From Lactiplantibacillus pentosus (GTDB lineage Bacteria; Bacillota; Bacilli; Lactobacillales; Lactobacillaceae), in assembly GCF_003641185.1 (NCBI RefSeq), contig NZ_CP032757.1, positions 682,001 through 746,000 of the forward strand: a DNA stretch of 64,000 nucleotides, read 5' to 3'. Shown piece after piece: positions 27,975-37,558 of the stretch. The position numbers and the translations under genes were made by a program. The notes beneath the pieces were generated by a model, which saw nothing but the letters and a program-made list of their open reading frames with translations, made no database searches and was not told the origin of the DNA. Within the stretch, counting starts at the first letter, position 1. Each line of letters opens with the position of its first letter.

Positions 27975-27986
27975 AAAGTAACACGT
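27975..27986 (+). repeat. 12 bp direct repeat, right (putative target-site duplication)
   Basis: AAAGTAACACGT, ten bases upstream of the cysS ribosome binding site AAAGGAG. Confidence 0.65.
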
Positions 27987-28012
27987 CTCAATTGAAAGGA
28001 GTTGTCGCCAAT

Positions 28013-29428
28013 ATGCTAAGCGTTTTTAATACGTTAACGCGCCAAAAAGAACCGTTTAAACCAATTACCCCCGGAGTTGTGAAGATGTATGTCTGTGGGC
28101 CGACTGTTTATAACTATATTCATATCGGGAATGCCCGCTCCGCAATCGCCTTTGATACGATTCGGCGGTATTTTGAATACCGGGGTTACCACGTCGACTA
28201 TGTCTCTAACTTTACGGACGTCGATGATAAACTCATCAAGCGAGCCGCTGAGGACCATACCACGGTTCCCGCTGTGGCGGACCGGTTCATTCAAGCTTTT
28301 ATGGAAGATACTGCGGCGGTCAATATTGAACCGGCGACGGCTCATCCCCGCGCATCTGAAAATATTCCAGAAATTATTGCGTTTGTCCAAGTCCTGATTG
28401 ATAAGGGCTACGCATACGAATCAGCTGGTGATGTCTACTACCGGGCCCGTAAGTTCAAGAATTATGGGCAACTCTCAGACCAACGAATCGATGACTTGGA
28501 AGTTGGTGCGAGTCAACATACGGCGGATGAAGAAACTGATCGTAAAGAAGATCCAATCGACTTCGCCCTTTGGAAAGCGGCTAAACCCGGTGAGATCTCG
28601 TGGGATTCCCCATGGGGTGCTGGACGACCGGGCTGGCATATCGAATGCTCCGTGATGTCGACCAAGTATCTCGGCGATACGTTTGATATTCACGGTGGTG
28701 GGCAAGACTTAGAGTTTCCACATCACGAGAATGAAATCGCTCAAAGTGAAGCCAAGACTGGGCAGAAGTTTGCCAACTACTGGTTGCATAACGGCTTTGT
28801 GACGGTTGGTGACGACAACGAAAAGATGAGCAAGTCACTGGGCAACTTTGTGACGGTCCACGACATCATCAAGACGGTTGATCCCCAAGTGCTGCGCTTC
28901 TTCATGGCAACGACGCAGTATCGGCGGCCGATTCAATATACGCAGGGCAACCTGGACGAAGCTGCCAATAATTTGGATAAGTTGCGGAATGCTTATCGTA
29001 ATTTAACGTTCCGTCTCAAGGACGCAACGACTGGGGCTGACGAAACAGTCAGTGCTCAGCTGAAGACGTTGACTGACAATTTTGTGATCGCAATGGACGA
29101 TGATTTTAATGTCCAGAACGGGGTCGCAGCAGTTTATGAATTAGCCAAATTGGCCAACGTGTATGCCGCTAAAACGACCGTTCAAAGTGACACCTTGACG
29201 GCATTAAGCGAGACCCTCGAGGCGTTAGCCGGTGTGTTTGGCGTGACCTTAGCAGCTCCCGCCAATGCGAGTTTGGCAGACGATGCGATTCAAGCGCTGA
29301 TCGATGAACGCGAAGCAGCTCGGCAAGCCAAGGATTTTGCCAAGGCCGACCAGATTCGTGACGACTTGAAAGCGCAAGGGATCATTTTAGAAGATACGCC
29401 TCAGGGTGTGCGGTTTAGAAAGGAATAA
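28013..29428 (+). CDS. cysS: cysteinyl-tRNA synthetase
   Basis: Charges tRNA-Cys. A class I enzyme of 471 residues with [16 protein letters not shown] (HIGH), EKMSKSLGN (KMSKS) and zinc-site residues in HIECSVMS and FPHHENE. ATG 28013 lies 10-11 bases after AAAGGAG. First gene of a run with mrnC, rlmB and yacP. No cysE precedes it. Its 5' leader appears to have been interrupted by element copy D. Confidence 0.95.
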   Translation: MLSVFNTLTRQKEPFKPITPGVVKMYVCGPTVYNYIHIGNARSAIAFDTIRRYFEYRGYHVDYVSNFTDVDDKLIKRAAEDHTTVPAVADRFIQAFMEDTAAVNIEPATAHPRASENIPEIIAFVQVLIDKGYAYESAGDVYYRARKFKNYGQLSDQRIDDLEVGASQHTADEETDRKEDPIDFALWKAAKPGEISWDSPWGAGRPGWHIECSVMSTKYLGDTFDIHGGGQDLEFPHHENEIAQSEAKTGQKFANYWLHNGFVTVGDDNEKMSKSLGNFVTVHDIIKTVDPQVLRFFMATTQYRRPIQYTQGNLDEAANNLDKLRNAYRNLTFRLKDATTGADETVSAQLKTLTDNFVIAMDDDFNVQNGVAAVYELAKLANVYAAKTTVQSDTLTALSETLEALAGVFGVTLAAPANASLADDAIQALIDEREAARQAKDFAKADQIRDDLKAQGIILEDTPQGVRFRKE

Positions 29429-29429
29429 T

Positions 29430-29840
29430 ATGCAAGTTGATTATCAGCAATTAAATGGGATCGCGCTCGCGTACCTCGGTGACGCGGTGTATGAACCATT
29501 TATTCGCCAACACTTGATTGAAAGTGGTTATACGAAGGCGACTAAGTTACACCATCATGCGACACATTACGTTTCAGCCAAGGCTCAAGCGGCGTTGATC
29601 GAACGGATGCAGGCCGAAGAAGTTCTGACACCGACCGAAGTCGACGTGTTCAAACGGGGCCGGAATGCTAAGAGTCATACGTCTGCCAAACACACGGACG
29701 TCCTGACTTATCGTATTTCGACGGGGTTTGAAGCGGTATTTGGGTATTTACAACTGACCCAACAGACGGACCGAATCGCAGAACTCGCGCAGTGGTGCAT
29801 TAAACAAGTGGATGAAGGGAGGGTTTCCAGTGTCAAATAA
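29430..29840 (+). CDS. mrnC: Mini-ribonuclease 3
   Basis: A small RNase III-like enzyme without the dsRNA-binding domain that matures 23S rRNA ends. The 136 residues contain the catalytic acidic motif AYLGDAVYE and the second helix [14 protein letters not shown] 29430 follows AGAAAGGA, one base after the cysS stop. It overlaps the rlmB start. Confidence 0.93.
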   Translation: MQVDYQQLNGIALAYLGDAVYEPFIRQHLIESGYTKATKLHHHATHYVSAKAQAALIERMQAEEVLTPTEVDVFKRGRNAKSHTSAKHTDVLTYRISTGFEAVFGYLQLTQQTDRIAELAQWCIKQVDEGRVSSVK

Positions 29841-30597
29841 TGAACAGGACCAAACAGCAGCTGACTTTGTGATTGGTCGCCACCCAGCAATGGCTGCCAT
29901 TAAGAGTGACCAACAAATCAACAAAGTCTTTATTCAAAGTGGGTTGCAGGCGGATGTGCTGAATGATATTGCTAAAATTGCCAAAAAACGGAATTTGATC
30001 GTGCAATACGTGCCCAAACAAAAGTTAGACCGGTTGACCGATAATGCGAACCATCAGGGGGTCGCAGTCGGAGTCGCCGCGTTTGAATATGCGACGATCG
30101 ATGACTTGTTTGCCGTGGCGAAGGCCAAGGATGAAGCCCCATTTTTCTTGATTTTAGATAACATCGAGGATCCCCACAACCTCGGTTCAATCATGCGAAC
30201 AGCGGATGCCGCCGGGGTACATGGCATCATCATTCCAAAACGCCGGGCAGTCGGCTTGACCAGTACGGTGGCCAAAACGTCGACGGGTGCAATCGAACAC
30301 GTCAAGGTGGCGCGGGTCACGAACTTGGTTCAGACGGTCAAGCAACTGCAAGAAGCCGGCCTCTGGATTTTTGGAACGGACATGAACGGAACGGATTACC
30401 GCCAGTGGGATGCATCTGGTGCAGTCGGCCTCATTATTGGGAACGAAGGCAAGGGGATTTCCCCATTGTTGAAGAAAAACGTCGATGAGATGCTGACGAT
30501 TCCAATGATTGGTCATGTTCAGAGTTTGAATGCCAGCGTGGCAGCTAGCCTCTTGATTTATCAAGGTTATACGTCACGGTATCCACTGGGAAAATGA
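29830..30597 (+). CDS. rlmB: 23S rRNA (guanosine-2'-O-)-methyltransferase RlmB
   Basis: A SpoU/TrmH-family knotted methyltransferase. An N-terminal substrate-binding domain (1-75) is followed by the SPOUT motifs [29 protein letters not shown] and [18 protein letters not shown] 29830 follows GGGAGG and overlaps the mrnC end by 11 bases. About 255 residues, the usual length. Confidence 0.93.
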   Translation: MSNNEQDQTAADFVIGRHPAMAAIKSDQQINKVFIQSGLQADVLNDIAKIAKKRNLIVQYVPKQKLDRLTDNANHQGVAVGVAAFEYATIDDLFAVAKAKDEAPFFLILDNIEDPHNLGSIMRTADAAGVHGIIIPKRRAVGLTSTVAKTSTGAIEHVKVARVTNLVQTVKQLQEAGLWIFGTDMNGTDYRQWDASGAVGLIIGNEGKGISPLLKKNVDEMLTIPMIGHVQSLNASVAASLLIYQGYTSRYPLGK

Positions 30598-30598
30598 T

Positions 30599-31144
30599 AT
30601 GAAACAACAACTATTGATTGTTGATGCTTATAATATGATTGGTAATTGGCCCGAGCTCAATCATTTGAAGCAAACGGACCGCTTACCACAAGCCCGCGAT
30701 GAGTTAATCAGCATGTTAACTGAATATAAGAAAATCACGGGTCTCAATATCAGCCTAGTATTTGATGCGATGTACGTCCCAGGTAACTCTAAGAGCTATC
30801 GCCAGGCGGATTTGGAAATCATCTGGACGAGTAAGGACCAGACGGCGGACAGTTATATTGAAAAGTATGCGGCTGAAAAACAGTCGCGGGTGCTGCAAGT
30901 CACGGTCGCCACGAGTGACCAAGCCGAACAGTGGGTGATTTTTTCTGAAGGTGCCCTACGTGTGCCGGCCTTAGAATTACGCAAACGGGTCCATACAGCA
31001 CTGAAGGAAGTCCGTCATACAGCTGTTCGGACGCAAGACTTAGGGTCGGTGCGCAAATCACCTTGGAACGAAGCCCAGTTGACAGCACTCGATCAATTTC
31101 GTCAGCAGTTGGAACGCAATCACGTCAAACATCACCATAAGTAG
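30599..31144 (+). CDS. yacP: NYN domain ribonuclease (YacP/Rae1 type)
   Basis: A 181-residue PIN-like nuclease. The N-terminal LLIVDAYNMIGNWPEL holds the catalytic aspartate, and DQTADSYIEKYA carries further acidic residues. Homologues cleave mRNA on the ribosome (Rae1). It starts one base after the rlmB stop, as the last gene of the cysS operon. Confidence 0.9.
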   Translation: MKQQLLIVDAYNMIGNWPELNHLKQTDRLPQARDELISMLTEYKKITGLNISLVFDAMYVPGNSKSYRQADLEIIWTSKDQTADSYIEKYAAEKQSRVLQVTVATSDQAEQWVIFSEGALRVPALELRKRVHTALKEVRHTAVRTQDLGSVRKSPWNEAQLTALDQFRQQLERNHVKHHHK

Positions 31145-31531
31145 GCGCTGAACAGGTCACTAGTTTGGGATTAGTGGATGCCTGGTGTTAGGTGATGAGG
31201 AAGATGTGCGCACGGACAATTGTCGGATGCTTAGTGTCGCTGCGCATGACGCAAAGTAACAAAGTGAGACGTTTTAAAATGGTTACGTCACGCGGATAAT
31301 CTCGACACTGAGCTGCGATGGCAATCAGGACTGCAATATCGTGATATCCACCGCTCTTGTGTTAACGTCCCGGTTATTTTGATAAGGCGACATTGCCAAT
31401 TTAATACCCGTCAAATCAGCTCAAAATAAGAACCTTCGTTCGCTTGTGGTGCCGCGGATAACCCCGTATATTGAGTGTTACAGATGCTCAGGGGTGCGGT
31501 TTCTGAAACTAAGTGGAAGTAGGAACGTCAT
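31145..31531. other. intergenic region upstream of the sigma factor gene
   Basis: About 390 bases with no frame, repeat or strong terminator. It must hold the promoter of the sigma factor gene, but I cannot point to a convincing one. Confidence 0.3.
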
Positions 31532-32095
31532 ATGGATGAGCAACAATTAATTGCGTTAGCAGCAACTGGAGATAGTCTCAGTATCCAAATTTTGGCTGTA
31601 CAATATCAACCGGTGGTTTGGCGGTTGCGACAGCACTACTACGTTCCAAATTTTGAGACGGATGATTGGTGCCAAGAAGGACGGATTGCCGTTCATCGGG
31701 CCGCTCAGAGGTATCAGCGAGCTCAGGATTGTCCCTTTGGCGCGTATTTCCGGGCATTGTTGACTCATCAGATTATTGATTGTATTCGGCGGGCGCAAGC
31801 TCAGAAACGTCGTCCGGACGGTGAGCGAGTCCCGCTGGATGTCAATGACGAACAAGCCGTTGGTGAGTTACAAGCACCGACAATGTCGACACTGGATATC
31901 GTGCATGTCCGCGAGCAGATTCGGGTGTTTGGCCTAATCTGTTCGACATTTGAAGGCGCCGTTTTCGCCGATTTGTTGGCAGGATGTTCGCCTGAAAGCA
32001 TCGCGGCACACTACCATGTTGAAGTACCACAGGTGATCAACGCAATTGACCGCTGTCGCAAAAAGTTGCGGGCGCTCTTACGTTCAGCATCCTGA
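31532..32095 (+). CDS. sigH: sigma-70 family sigma factor (SigH/ComX-like)
   Basis: A 187-residue protein with region 2 (TDDWCQEGRIAVHRAAQRYQ, then FGAYFRALLTHQIIDCIRRAQ) and a region 4 helix-turn-helix (CSPESIAAHYHVEVPQVINAIDRC). It sits at the SigH locus just before rpmG-secE-nusG. In lactobacilli and other non-sporeformers this factor is linked to competence genes. An early TAGGAACG is its only visible ribosome site. Confidence 0.85.
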   Translation: MDEQQLIALAATGDSLSIQILAVQYQPVVWRLRQHYYVPNFETDDWCQEGRIAVHRAAQRYQRAQDCPFGAYFRALLTHQIIDCIRRAQAQKRRPDGERVPLDVNDEQAVGELQAPTMSTLDIVHVREQIRVFGLICSTFEGAVFADLLAGCSPESIAAHYHVEVPQVINAIDRCRKKLRALLRSAS

Positions 32096-32156
32096 AATTG
32101 ACATTCGAAAAGTTCCATGCTAATGTTATACCTGATTTATCATGGAGGTTTTGTCG

Positions 32157-32306
32157 ATGGCACAGAAAAAAGTTGCATTAGCATGTACCGTTTGTGGTTC
32201 TCGGAACTACACGATCGATGCTAACCCAAATCGAACTGACCGCTTAGAAGTTAAAAAATTTTGTAAATATTGTGGCAAACATACACTTCATCGTGAAACG
32301 CGGTAG
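32157..32306 (+). CDS. rpmG: 50S ribosomal protein L33
   Basis: A 49-residue basic zinc-ribbon protein, with pairs CTVCGSRNY and [17 protein letters not shown] 32157 follows TGGAGGTT. Located directly before secE, as usual in Firmicutes. Confidence 0.95.
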   Translation: MAQKKVALACTVCGSRNYTIDANPNRTDRLEVKKFCKYCGKHTLHRETR

Positions 32307-32317
32307 GGGGATTAGAA

Positions 32318-32503
32318 ATGCGCTTATTTAAATTTTTTGGTCAAGTTGGACGTGAAATGAAGAAAGTCACCTGGCCAACTTGGCGCGAGAATCGTCGCGA
32401 CTCATGGACAGTGGTTTCAACATCCTTGTTCTTCGTGGCATTCTTCGCACTGTTTGATTGGATTATTCAATTATTATTACAGATGTTAACAAGCTGGCAT
32501 TAA
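32318..32503 (+). CDS. secE: preprotein translocase subunit SecE
   Basis: The small membrane subunit of the SecYEG channel. Its 61 residues have the amphipathic MKKVTWPTWRENRRDS motif and one membrane helix (WTVVSTSLFFVAFFALFDWI). The start is 11 bases after rpmG. Confidence 0.95.
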   Translation: MRLFKFFGQVGREMKKVTWPTWRENRRDSWTVVSTSLFFVAFFALFDWIIQLLLQMLTSWH

Positions 32504-32526
32504 TGGCTTTTTGAATCATAATTTGT

Positions 32527-32573
32527 TATAATAATGGCAATGAAAGAAAACTTCGTGTAAACGAGGTTTTTTT
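32527..32573 (+). promoter_or_regulatory. nusG promoter followed by a terminator-like hairpin
   Basis: TATAAT (32527-32532) is followed about 15 bases later by AAAACTTCG/CGAGGTTTT (32547-32570) and seven T. The hairpin may end the secE transcript. Since it lies after the -10 it would also sit in the nusG 5' leader as an attenuator. Confidence 0.55.
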
Positions 32574-32608
32574 ATTTTGCCTCAAGACATTTTTAAAGGA
32601 GAATCGTA

Positions 32609-33157
32609 ATGGTCGAGTCTGTTGAAAAAAGATGGTATGTCCTACATACCTACGCTGGTTATGAAAATAAGGTTAGTTCTAACTTGGAATCCCGGATTCA
32701 ATCCATGGGAATGGAAGACAACATCTTTCGGGTCGTTGTCCCTGAAGAAGAAGCCCATGAAGTGAAGAATGGGAAAGACAAAGTTGAAATGAAGAAAATC
32801 TTCCCAGGCTACGTGTTGGTTGAAATGGTTATGACGGACCAAGCTTGGTACATTGTTCGTAACACGCCTGGTGTCACTGGGTTCTTAGGCTCTCATGGGC
32901 AAGGTAGTAAGCCAACTCCATTGTTGCCAGAAGAAGCTGAACAGATCCTTCATCAATTAGGAATGAGCGCACGTCATACGGAATTGAACGTCGAAGTTGG
33001 CGAACAAGTTACCATTATCGACGGTGCCTTCTCAGGTCTTTCAGGTGAAATCACTGAAATTGATAATGAAAAGATGAAGCTCAAGGTCAACATCAACATG
33101 TTTGGTCGTGAGACGAGTACGGAATTAGACTTTGATCAGGTTGATCAGATTCAATAA
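32609..33157 (+). CDS. nusG: transcription termination/antitermination protein NusG
   Basis: Binds RNA polymerase and controls pausing and termination. The 182 residues show the NGN domain (KRWYVLHTYAGYENKV, then FPGYVLVEMVM...RNTPGVTGFLG) and a KOW domain (GEQVTIIDGAFSGLSGEI). GGAGAA precedes the ATG. Confidence 0.96.
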   Translation: MVESVEKRWYVLHTYAGYENKVSSNLESRIQSMGMEDNIFRVVVPEEEAHEVKNGKDKVEMKKIFPGYVLVEMVMTDQAWYIVRNTPGVTGFLGSHGQGSKPTPLLPEEAEQILHQLGMSARHTELNVEVGEQVTIIDGAFSGLSGEITEIDNEKMKLKVNINMFGRETSTELDFDQVDQIQ

Positions 33158-33191
33158 TTAATCTTAAGGATAAGTAAGCTGGTGGACCATC

Positions 33192-34079
33192 TTGGCAGAA
33201 GTGATTTTAGTCATCATCGGCGTCATTGTGCTCGGCGTCATCAGTCGAATTTCGTTTAAATTTTGGCAATACGGTCGTCCTCAGCATTTGAAAGCAGCCA
33301 AGCCCGCGCAGACGGCGGATGATAGTGCGGTGACCCTGTTTATCCCCGGATATGCGGGTAATCGCTTTTCATTCGGTGGCATGCTTCAACGCTTCACGGC
33401 CGGTGAGATTGCCAACAAATCGTTGGTGGTCATGATTGATCGTCATAATCACCCGCACGTGACTGGCGAATTAGATGACTATCGACCAATGGTGCAGCTA
33501 ATCTTTGCGACCCCTCGCGTGGCAGTCCGGCAACAAGCCGCGGGTGTCTTGGCGGTCGTACAATATTTAATTGCTCATGAGCATGTCCAGACCATTAATT
33601 TGGTCGCACATTCCATGGGTGGCGTGGTGCTCTTTCAATATCTGACGACGGCAGCTAAGCTCGTGAATTTGCCGGAGGTCCGCAAAGTCGTTACAATTGG
33701 GGCGCCATTCAATGATAGTGAAGTTGGTCAAAATACGTATCCGATCGAGAACCACCCCTTAACTGCGACTGGCCCGACCCAGACGACGCCAGTTTATAAT
33801 TACTTCTTGCGGACGCTGCAACGGTTGCCCAATACGATCTCGTATTTGAATATCGCGGGTAACATCGGTGATGCGGCGCAAAGTGATGGGGCGGTGGCAC
33901 TCAACAGTGCGTTATCGCTACGATTTTTATTGCGGCCGACACGTGATCAGTATCAAGAATTTGTCGTTCATGGTAAGAATGCGCGCCATTCACGGTTGCA
34001 TGAGAATTATGAAGTGGACCGACAAATTGTTCAGTTTTTATATCCGGATACCACAAAAAAGGTTGATGGTGAAAAATAG
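33192..34079 (+). CDS. alpha/beta hydrolase, DUF915 type, membrane-anchored
   Basis: A 295-residue protein with an N-terminal membrane helix (EVILVIIGVIVLGVIS) and a hydrolase domain. The nucleophile elbow is AHSMGGVVLF, the oxyanion region FIPGYAGNRFSFGGM, and a late histidine lies in GKNARHSRLHENYEV. The order fits Lactobacillus cell-surface DUF915 esterases/lipases. The substrate is unknown. It starts with TTG between nusG and rplK, so it interrupts the usual nusG-rplK order. Confidence 0.85.
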   Translation: MAEVILVIIGVIVLGVISRISFKFWQYGRPQHLKAAKPAQTADDSAVTLFIPGYAGNRFSFGGMLQRFTAGEIANKSLVVMIDRHNHPHVTGELDDYRPMVQLIFATPRVAVRQQAAGVLAVVQYLIAHEHVQTINLVAHSMGGVVLFQYLTTAAKLVNLPEVRKVVTIGAPFNDSEVGQNTYPIENHPLTATGPTQTTPVYNYFLRTLQRLPNTISYLNIAGNIGDAAQSDGAVALNSALSLRFLLRPTRDQYQEFVVHGKNARHSRLHENYEVDRQIVQFLYPDTTKKVDGEK

Positions 34080-34091
34080 ATATGCTACAAT
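34063..34091 (+). promoter_or_regulatory. promoter of the rplK-rplA operon
   Basis: TTGATG (34063-34068), a 17-base spacer and TACAAT (34086-34091). It overlaps the end of the hydrolase gene and is followed by a ~90-base leader to rplK. Confidence 0.75.
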
Positions 34092-34180
34092 GATGTTTGT
34101 GCGTCACGTATGCACGTTTACGTGGGAGGAGCAAAAACTCAGCTCCATTTACCACATCACGGACTAAGGAGGAATGTCTC

Positions 34181-34606
34181 GTGGCTAAAAAAGTAGCTAA
34201 CGTTGTTAAATTACAAATTCCTGCGGGCAAAGCAACACCTGCTCCGCCAGTTGGACCAGCTTTAGGTCAAGCAGGTATCAATATCATGGGCTTCACAAAG
34301 GATTTCAATGCTCGTACCGCTGATCAAGCAGGTATGATTATTCCCGTTGTGATCACAGTGTACGAAGATCGTTCATTCGACTTCATCACTAAGACCCCAC
34401 CTGCTGCCGTTCTATTAAAGAAAGCTGCCGGTGTTGAACATGGTTCCGGTGAACCTAACACGAAGAAGGTTGCAACTGTAACCGAGGATCAAGTTAAGCA
34501 AATCGCCGAAACTAAAATGCAAGATCTAAACGCAGCTGATGTTGAAGCAGCAATGCGCATGATCGAAGGTACTGCTCGGAGTATGGGATTCACCGTCGAA
34601 GGCTAA
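34181..34606 (+). CDS. rplK: 50S ribosomal protein L11
   Basis: Part of the GTPase-associated centre. From GTG 34181 (behind AAGGAGGAA) it has 141 residues, the standard L11 length, with [20 protein letters not shown] and a C-terminal rRNA-binding domain. Longer starts upstream would read through the leader and are not used. Confidence 0.96.
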   Translation: MAKKVANVVKLQIPAGKATPAPPVGPALGQAGINIMGFTKDFNARTADQAGMIIPVVITVYEDRSFDFITKTPPAAVLLKKAAGVEHGSGEPNTKKVATVTEDQVKQIAETKMQDLNAADVEAAMRMIEGTARSMGFTVEG

Positions 34607-34706
34607 TTCAGTACTGTTGAGTATGTCGGACACTTCATCAAAATGAATGTGTCAAGTGGGAGGAAATCTCCGTTTGAACCACATTTGCAAGGAGGAAAAC
34701 ACTTAG

Positions 34707-35396
34707 ATGGCAAAGAAAAGTAAACAATACCAAGAAGCCGCTAAGCTAGTTGATCGTGACAAAGCTTACGATGTAACTGAAGCGGTAGACTTGGTTAAAA
34801 AAATGGATTTCGCAAAGTTTGATGCAACTGTTGAAGTTGCCTTCAAATTAAACGTTGATACAAAGCAAGCCGACCAACAACTTCGTGGCGCGGTTGTCCT
34901 TCCTAACGGTACCGGTAAAGATCAAACCGTTGTCGTTTTCGCTAAGGGTGACAAGGCTAAAGAAGCTGAAGAAGCCGGTGCTGACTTTGTTGGCGAAGCT
35001 GACCTTGTTGAAAAAATTCAAGACGGTTGGTTAGACTTCGACGTCGCAATCGCTACCCCTGACATGATGGCCCAAGTTGGTCGTTTAGGTCGGGTTCTTG
35101 GACCTAAAGGCTTAATGCCTAACCCTAAGACTGGTACGGTTACGATGGACGTTGCTAAGGCCGTTAACGATTCAAAAGCTGGTAAGGTGACTTACCGGAC
35201 TGACCGTGACGGTAACGTTCACGTTCCTGTTGGCAAGGTATCATTCGATACTGACAAGCTTGTTGGCAACTTCAAGACGATTGAAGACACCATCGTTAAA
35301 GCTCGTCCAGCCTCAGTACGTGGGACTTACATCCAAAACTTAGTTGTGACATCAACCTTTACCCCAGCGGTACGTGTTGACTTAGCATCATTTTAA
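34707..35396 (+). CDS. rplA: 50S ribosomal protein L1
   Basis: L1-stalk protein and translational repressor of its own operon in many bacteria. The 229 residues include [29 protein letters not shown] precedes the ATG. The 100-base gap after rplK may hold the L1 binding site. Confidence 0.96.
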   Translation: MAKKSKQYQEAAKLVDRDKAYDVTEAVDLVKKMDFAKFDATVEVAFKLNVDTKQADQQLRGAVVLPNGTGKDQTVVVFAKGDKAKEAEEAGADFVGEADLVEKIQDGWLDFDVAIATPDMMAQVGRLGRVLGPKGLMPNPKTGTVTMDVAKAVNDSKAGKVTYRTDRDGNVHVPVGKVSFDTDKLVGNFKTIEDTIVKARPASVRGTYIQNLVVTSTFTPAVRVDLASF

Positions 35397-35419
35397 GGAT
35401 TAATTTCTGAAAACAATTG

Positions 35420-35575
35420 ACCCCGTGGGTGATCTGTGATAGATTACTAGAGGTTAAGTAATATCTCTACCTAAGACTCAGGCGGCTTAACGGCCTTAAT
35501 CTACCTGCCGAGGACATTGTTTTTTCTCTATGTCTTGGTGGACATAGGGATTTTTTTATAAATCCCTGAACCAAA
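35420..35575 (+). promoter_or_regulatory. L10 ribosomal leader with terminator
   Basis: The structured region between rplA and rplJ resembles the Firmicute L10 leader bound by L10-(L12)4: paired elements with GAGGTTAAG and GGCGGCTTAACGGCC, then a terminator at about 35528-35570 (CTATGTC...GACATAG with GGGATTTTTTTA). Expected to give autogenous control of rplJ-rplL. Confidence 0.75.
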
Positions 35576-35594
35576 ATTCTGGGAGGTGAATCTG

Positions 35595-36098
35595 TTGAGT
35601 AAAGAAACAATTGCTGTTAAAGCACAAGAAGTCGAAGAAGTTGCAGAACAATTAAAGAACTCAGTATCAGCCATCGTTGTTGATTACCGTGGTTTAACGG
35701 TTGCAGAAGTAACTGATTTACGTAAGCAATTACGTGATGCCGGTGTTCAAATGCGCGTTATCAAGAACAAGATTATGGTGCGTGCCGCTGATAAGGCCGG
35801 ATTTGAAGACTTAAAACCTGTATTTGCTGGTCCTACTGCCGTTGCCTTCTCTGAAGAAGACCCAGTTGCTCCTGCAAAGATCTTGGCTAACTTCGCGAAG
35901 ACTACGGACGCTCTTCAATTAAAGGGTGGCGTTATCGAAGGTAAAGTTGCAGATCTTGAAACTGTTCAAGAATACGCTACGATGCCATCACGTGAAGAAT
36001 TATTGGCTACGATTGCCAACTTGTTACAAGCACCTGTTCGTAACGTTGCATACGCTGTTAAGGCGGTTGCTGAAAAAGGCGACGAAGACGCAGCTTAA
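35595..36098 (+). CDS. rplJ: 50S ribosomal protein L10
   Basis: Anchors L7/L12 dimers to the ribosome. TTG 35595 lies 7-8 bases after GGGAGGTG (35581-35588), giving 167 residues. GTG 35586 overlaps that site and is rejected. Core [20 protein letters not shown] and KNKIMVRAA are typical. Confidence 0.95.
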   Translation: MSKETIAVKAQEVEEVAEQLKNSVSAIVVDYRGLTVAEVTDLRKQLRDAGVQMRVIKNKIMVRAADKAGFEDLKPVFAGPTAVAFSEEDPVAPAKILANFAKTTDALQLKGGVIEGKVADLETVQEYATMPSREELLATIANLLQAPVRNVAYAVKAVAEKGDEDAA

Positions 36099-36157
36099 TC
36101 AGCTGTCAGTGTGTTAAAAAATAAAAAATAAGTTCATATAAAATGGAGGAACAAAAA

Positions 36158-36526
36158 ATGGCTTTTGATAAAGATGCTATTATCGACTCATTAAAAGAAG
36201 CTTCAATCTCAGATTTAAACGACTTAGTTAAGGCTATCGAAGAAGAATTCGATGTCTCAGCTTCAGCTCCTGTTGCTGTTGCCGGTGCTGCTGGTGGCGA
36301 CGCTGCCGCTGCTAAGGATTCATACGATGTTGAATTAACTGAATCCGGTGACCAAAAGGTTAAGGCTATCAAGGCCGTTCGTGATATCACTGGTCTTGGC
36401 TTGAAAGACGCTAAGGGTCTTGTTGACAACGTACCTTCAATCATCAAGGAAGGCGTTTCAGAAGACGAAGCCAACGATATGAAAGCTAAGCTTGAAGAAG
36501 TTGGTGGTGTCGTTACCCTTAAGTAA
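36158..36526 (+). CDS. rplL: 50S ribosomal protein L7/L12
   Basis: Recruits translational GTPases. The 122 residues have the dimer-forming N-terminus, an Ala-rich hinge ([14 protein letters not shown]) and the C-terminal domain with [22 protein letters not shown] 36158 follows TGGAGGAAC. Confidence 0.96.
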
Positions 36527-36550
36527 TTCTTACTTAACGGAACGTCATCG

Positions 36551-36592
36551 AACCGGATACACTGCTGTTATGGTGGTGTGTCCGGTTTTTTT
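36551..36592 (+). terminator. rho-independent terminator of rplJ-rplL
   Basis: AACCGGATACAC pairs with GTGTGTCCGGTT, followed by seven T. Confidence 0.93.
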
Positions 36593-36710
36593 GTACCATC
36601 ATTTATGAGAGAATCGGGCACATTTCGGAGTGATTCGGTTACAAATCGGGTACATTATTTTTGTACCTGAATTTTCACAAGCTTTGATTTGTTTGTGTTT
36701 AACGAGGATG

Positions 36711-36762
36711 AAAAAAGAGTATGCCACACTTCTCAAGAAAACGGGAAGCGTAACATACTCTG
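36711..36762 (-). terminator. rho-independent terminator of the DUF1828 operon
   Basis: On the minus strand AGAGTATG pairs with CATACTCT, with CTTC/GAAG inside, followed by TTTTTT. It begins directly at the DUF1828/1829 stop codon. Confidence 0.85.
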
Positions 36763-36763
36763 T

Positions 36764-37528
36764 TTATTTGAGCTCAAGAATATGACTCTTATCTGACCAG
36801 GAAAGTAAGCTTATATGGGCGTCACGAGCAATTTGTTCGGCACGCTTTGTCACTGAACCTTCTGAATTATTGTAAATAATGGCATAGCTAATATCGCTAG
36901 CGATTTTATGGCTCCTGGTTGCAATATCTCTATATTGATAGGCATTGACAACCACTTGATTGAAACTAATTCGATTTTGAAAATTGATTAATCTCATTGG
37001 CTTCTTTTCCTTGGGTGGAATTGTATAATCGATAATGTAATCGACGCCACTTTTACCAGAAATTTGATATTGAGGCAAGCCGCCAAAGTCTTGATCTTGC
37101 ATGAAGGTAAAAACTTCGTCAAAGAATAACCGTTCAATATTTGTTTTTTTGGTAATTGATAAATCGTTTATCGTGACCATTGCTGCCAGAAGATTTTGTT
37201 TCATTAACGGGAAATTGGCTGATGTACCCGTAACAGATAAAACATCGTCAAACAAGTCTACATTATAACGGTACGTTGTTTCTTTCATGATTTGTTTCCG
37301 CATCGGAGAATTCAGATTAATACCATATAACAATAGGTTTTCAAGTGTCGTGCCGTCATCGCTTAAACGCAGCTTGCTATCAGAGAGTCGCTCGACATAG
37401 AGTCGCATGTTGTCACCAATCATATTCAAGAACGGGGTTGTCACCTCGTCTGCTTGGTCGATTTTTTTAATTGTATATTGGTCTCTTAACCAGCTCATAT
37501 AGTCGTTAAGTAATTGATTAGTGTCCAT
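36764..37528 (-). CDS. DUF1828/DUF1829 domain protein
   Basis: A 254-residue protein. An N-terminal DUF1828-like part (about 10-95: LSDDGTTLENLLLYGINL) is followed by a DUF1829-like part (about 120-250: GVDYIIDYTIPPKEKKPMRLINFQNR), which resembles restriction-endonuclease-like folds seen in accessory regions. Biochemical function is unknown. ATG 37528 sits 11 bases after AGGAGG. It follows the gene at 37559-37987 by 30 bases on the same strand, so the two form an operon. Codons are more AT-rich than in the ribosomal genes nearby. Confidence 0.75.
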   Translation of the reverse strand: MDTNQLLNDYMSWLRDQYTIKKIDQADEVTTPFLNMIGDNMRLYVERLSDSKLRLSDDGTTLENLLLYGINLNSPMRKQIMKETTYRYNVDLFDDVLSVTGTSANFPLMKQNLLAAMVTINDLSITKKTNIERLFFDEVFTFMQDQDFGGLPQYQISGKSGVDYIIDYTIPPKEKKPMRLINFQNRISFNQVVVNAYQYRDIATRSHKIASDISYAIIYNNSEGSVTKRAEQIARDAHISLLSWSDKSHILELK

Positions 37529-37558
37529 ATCAGTATCCACCTCCTGACGGATTAAAGT

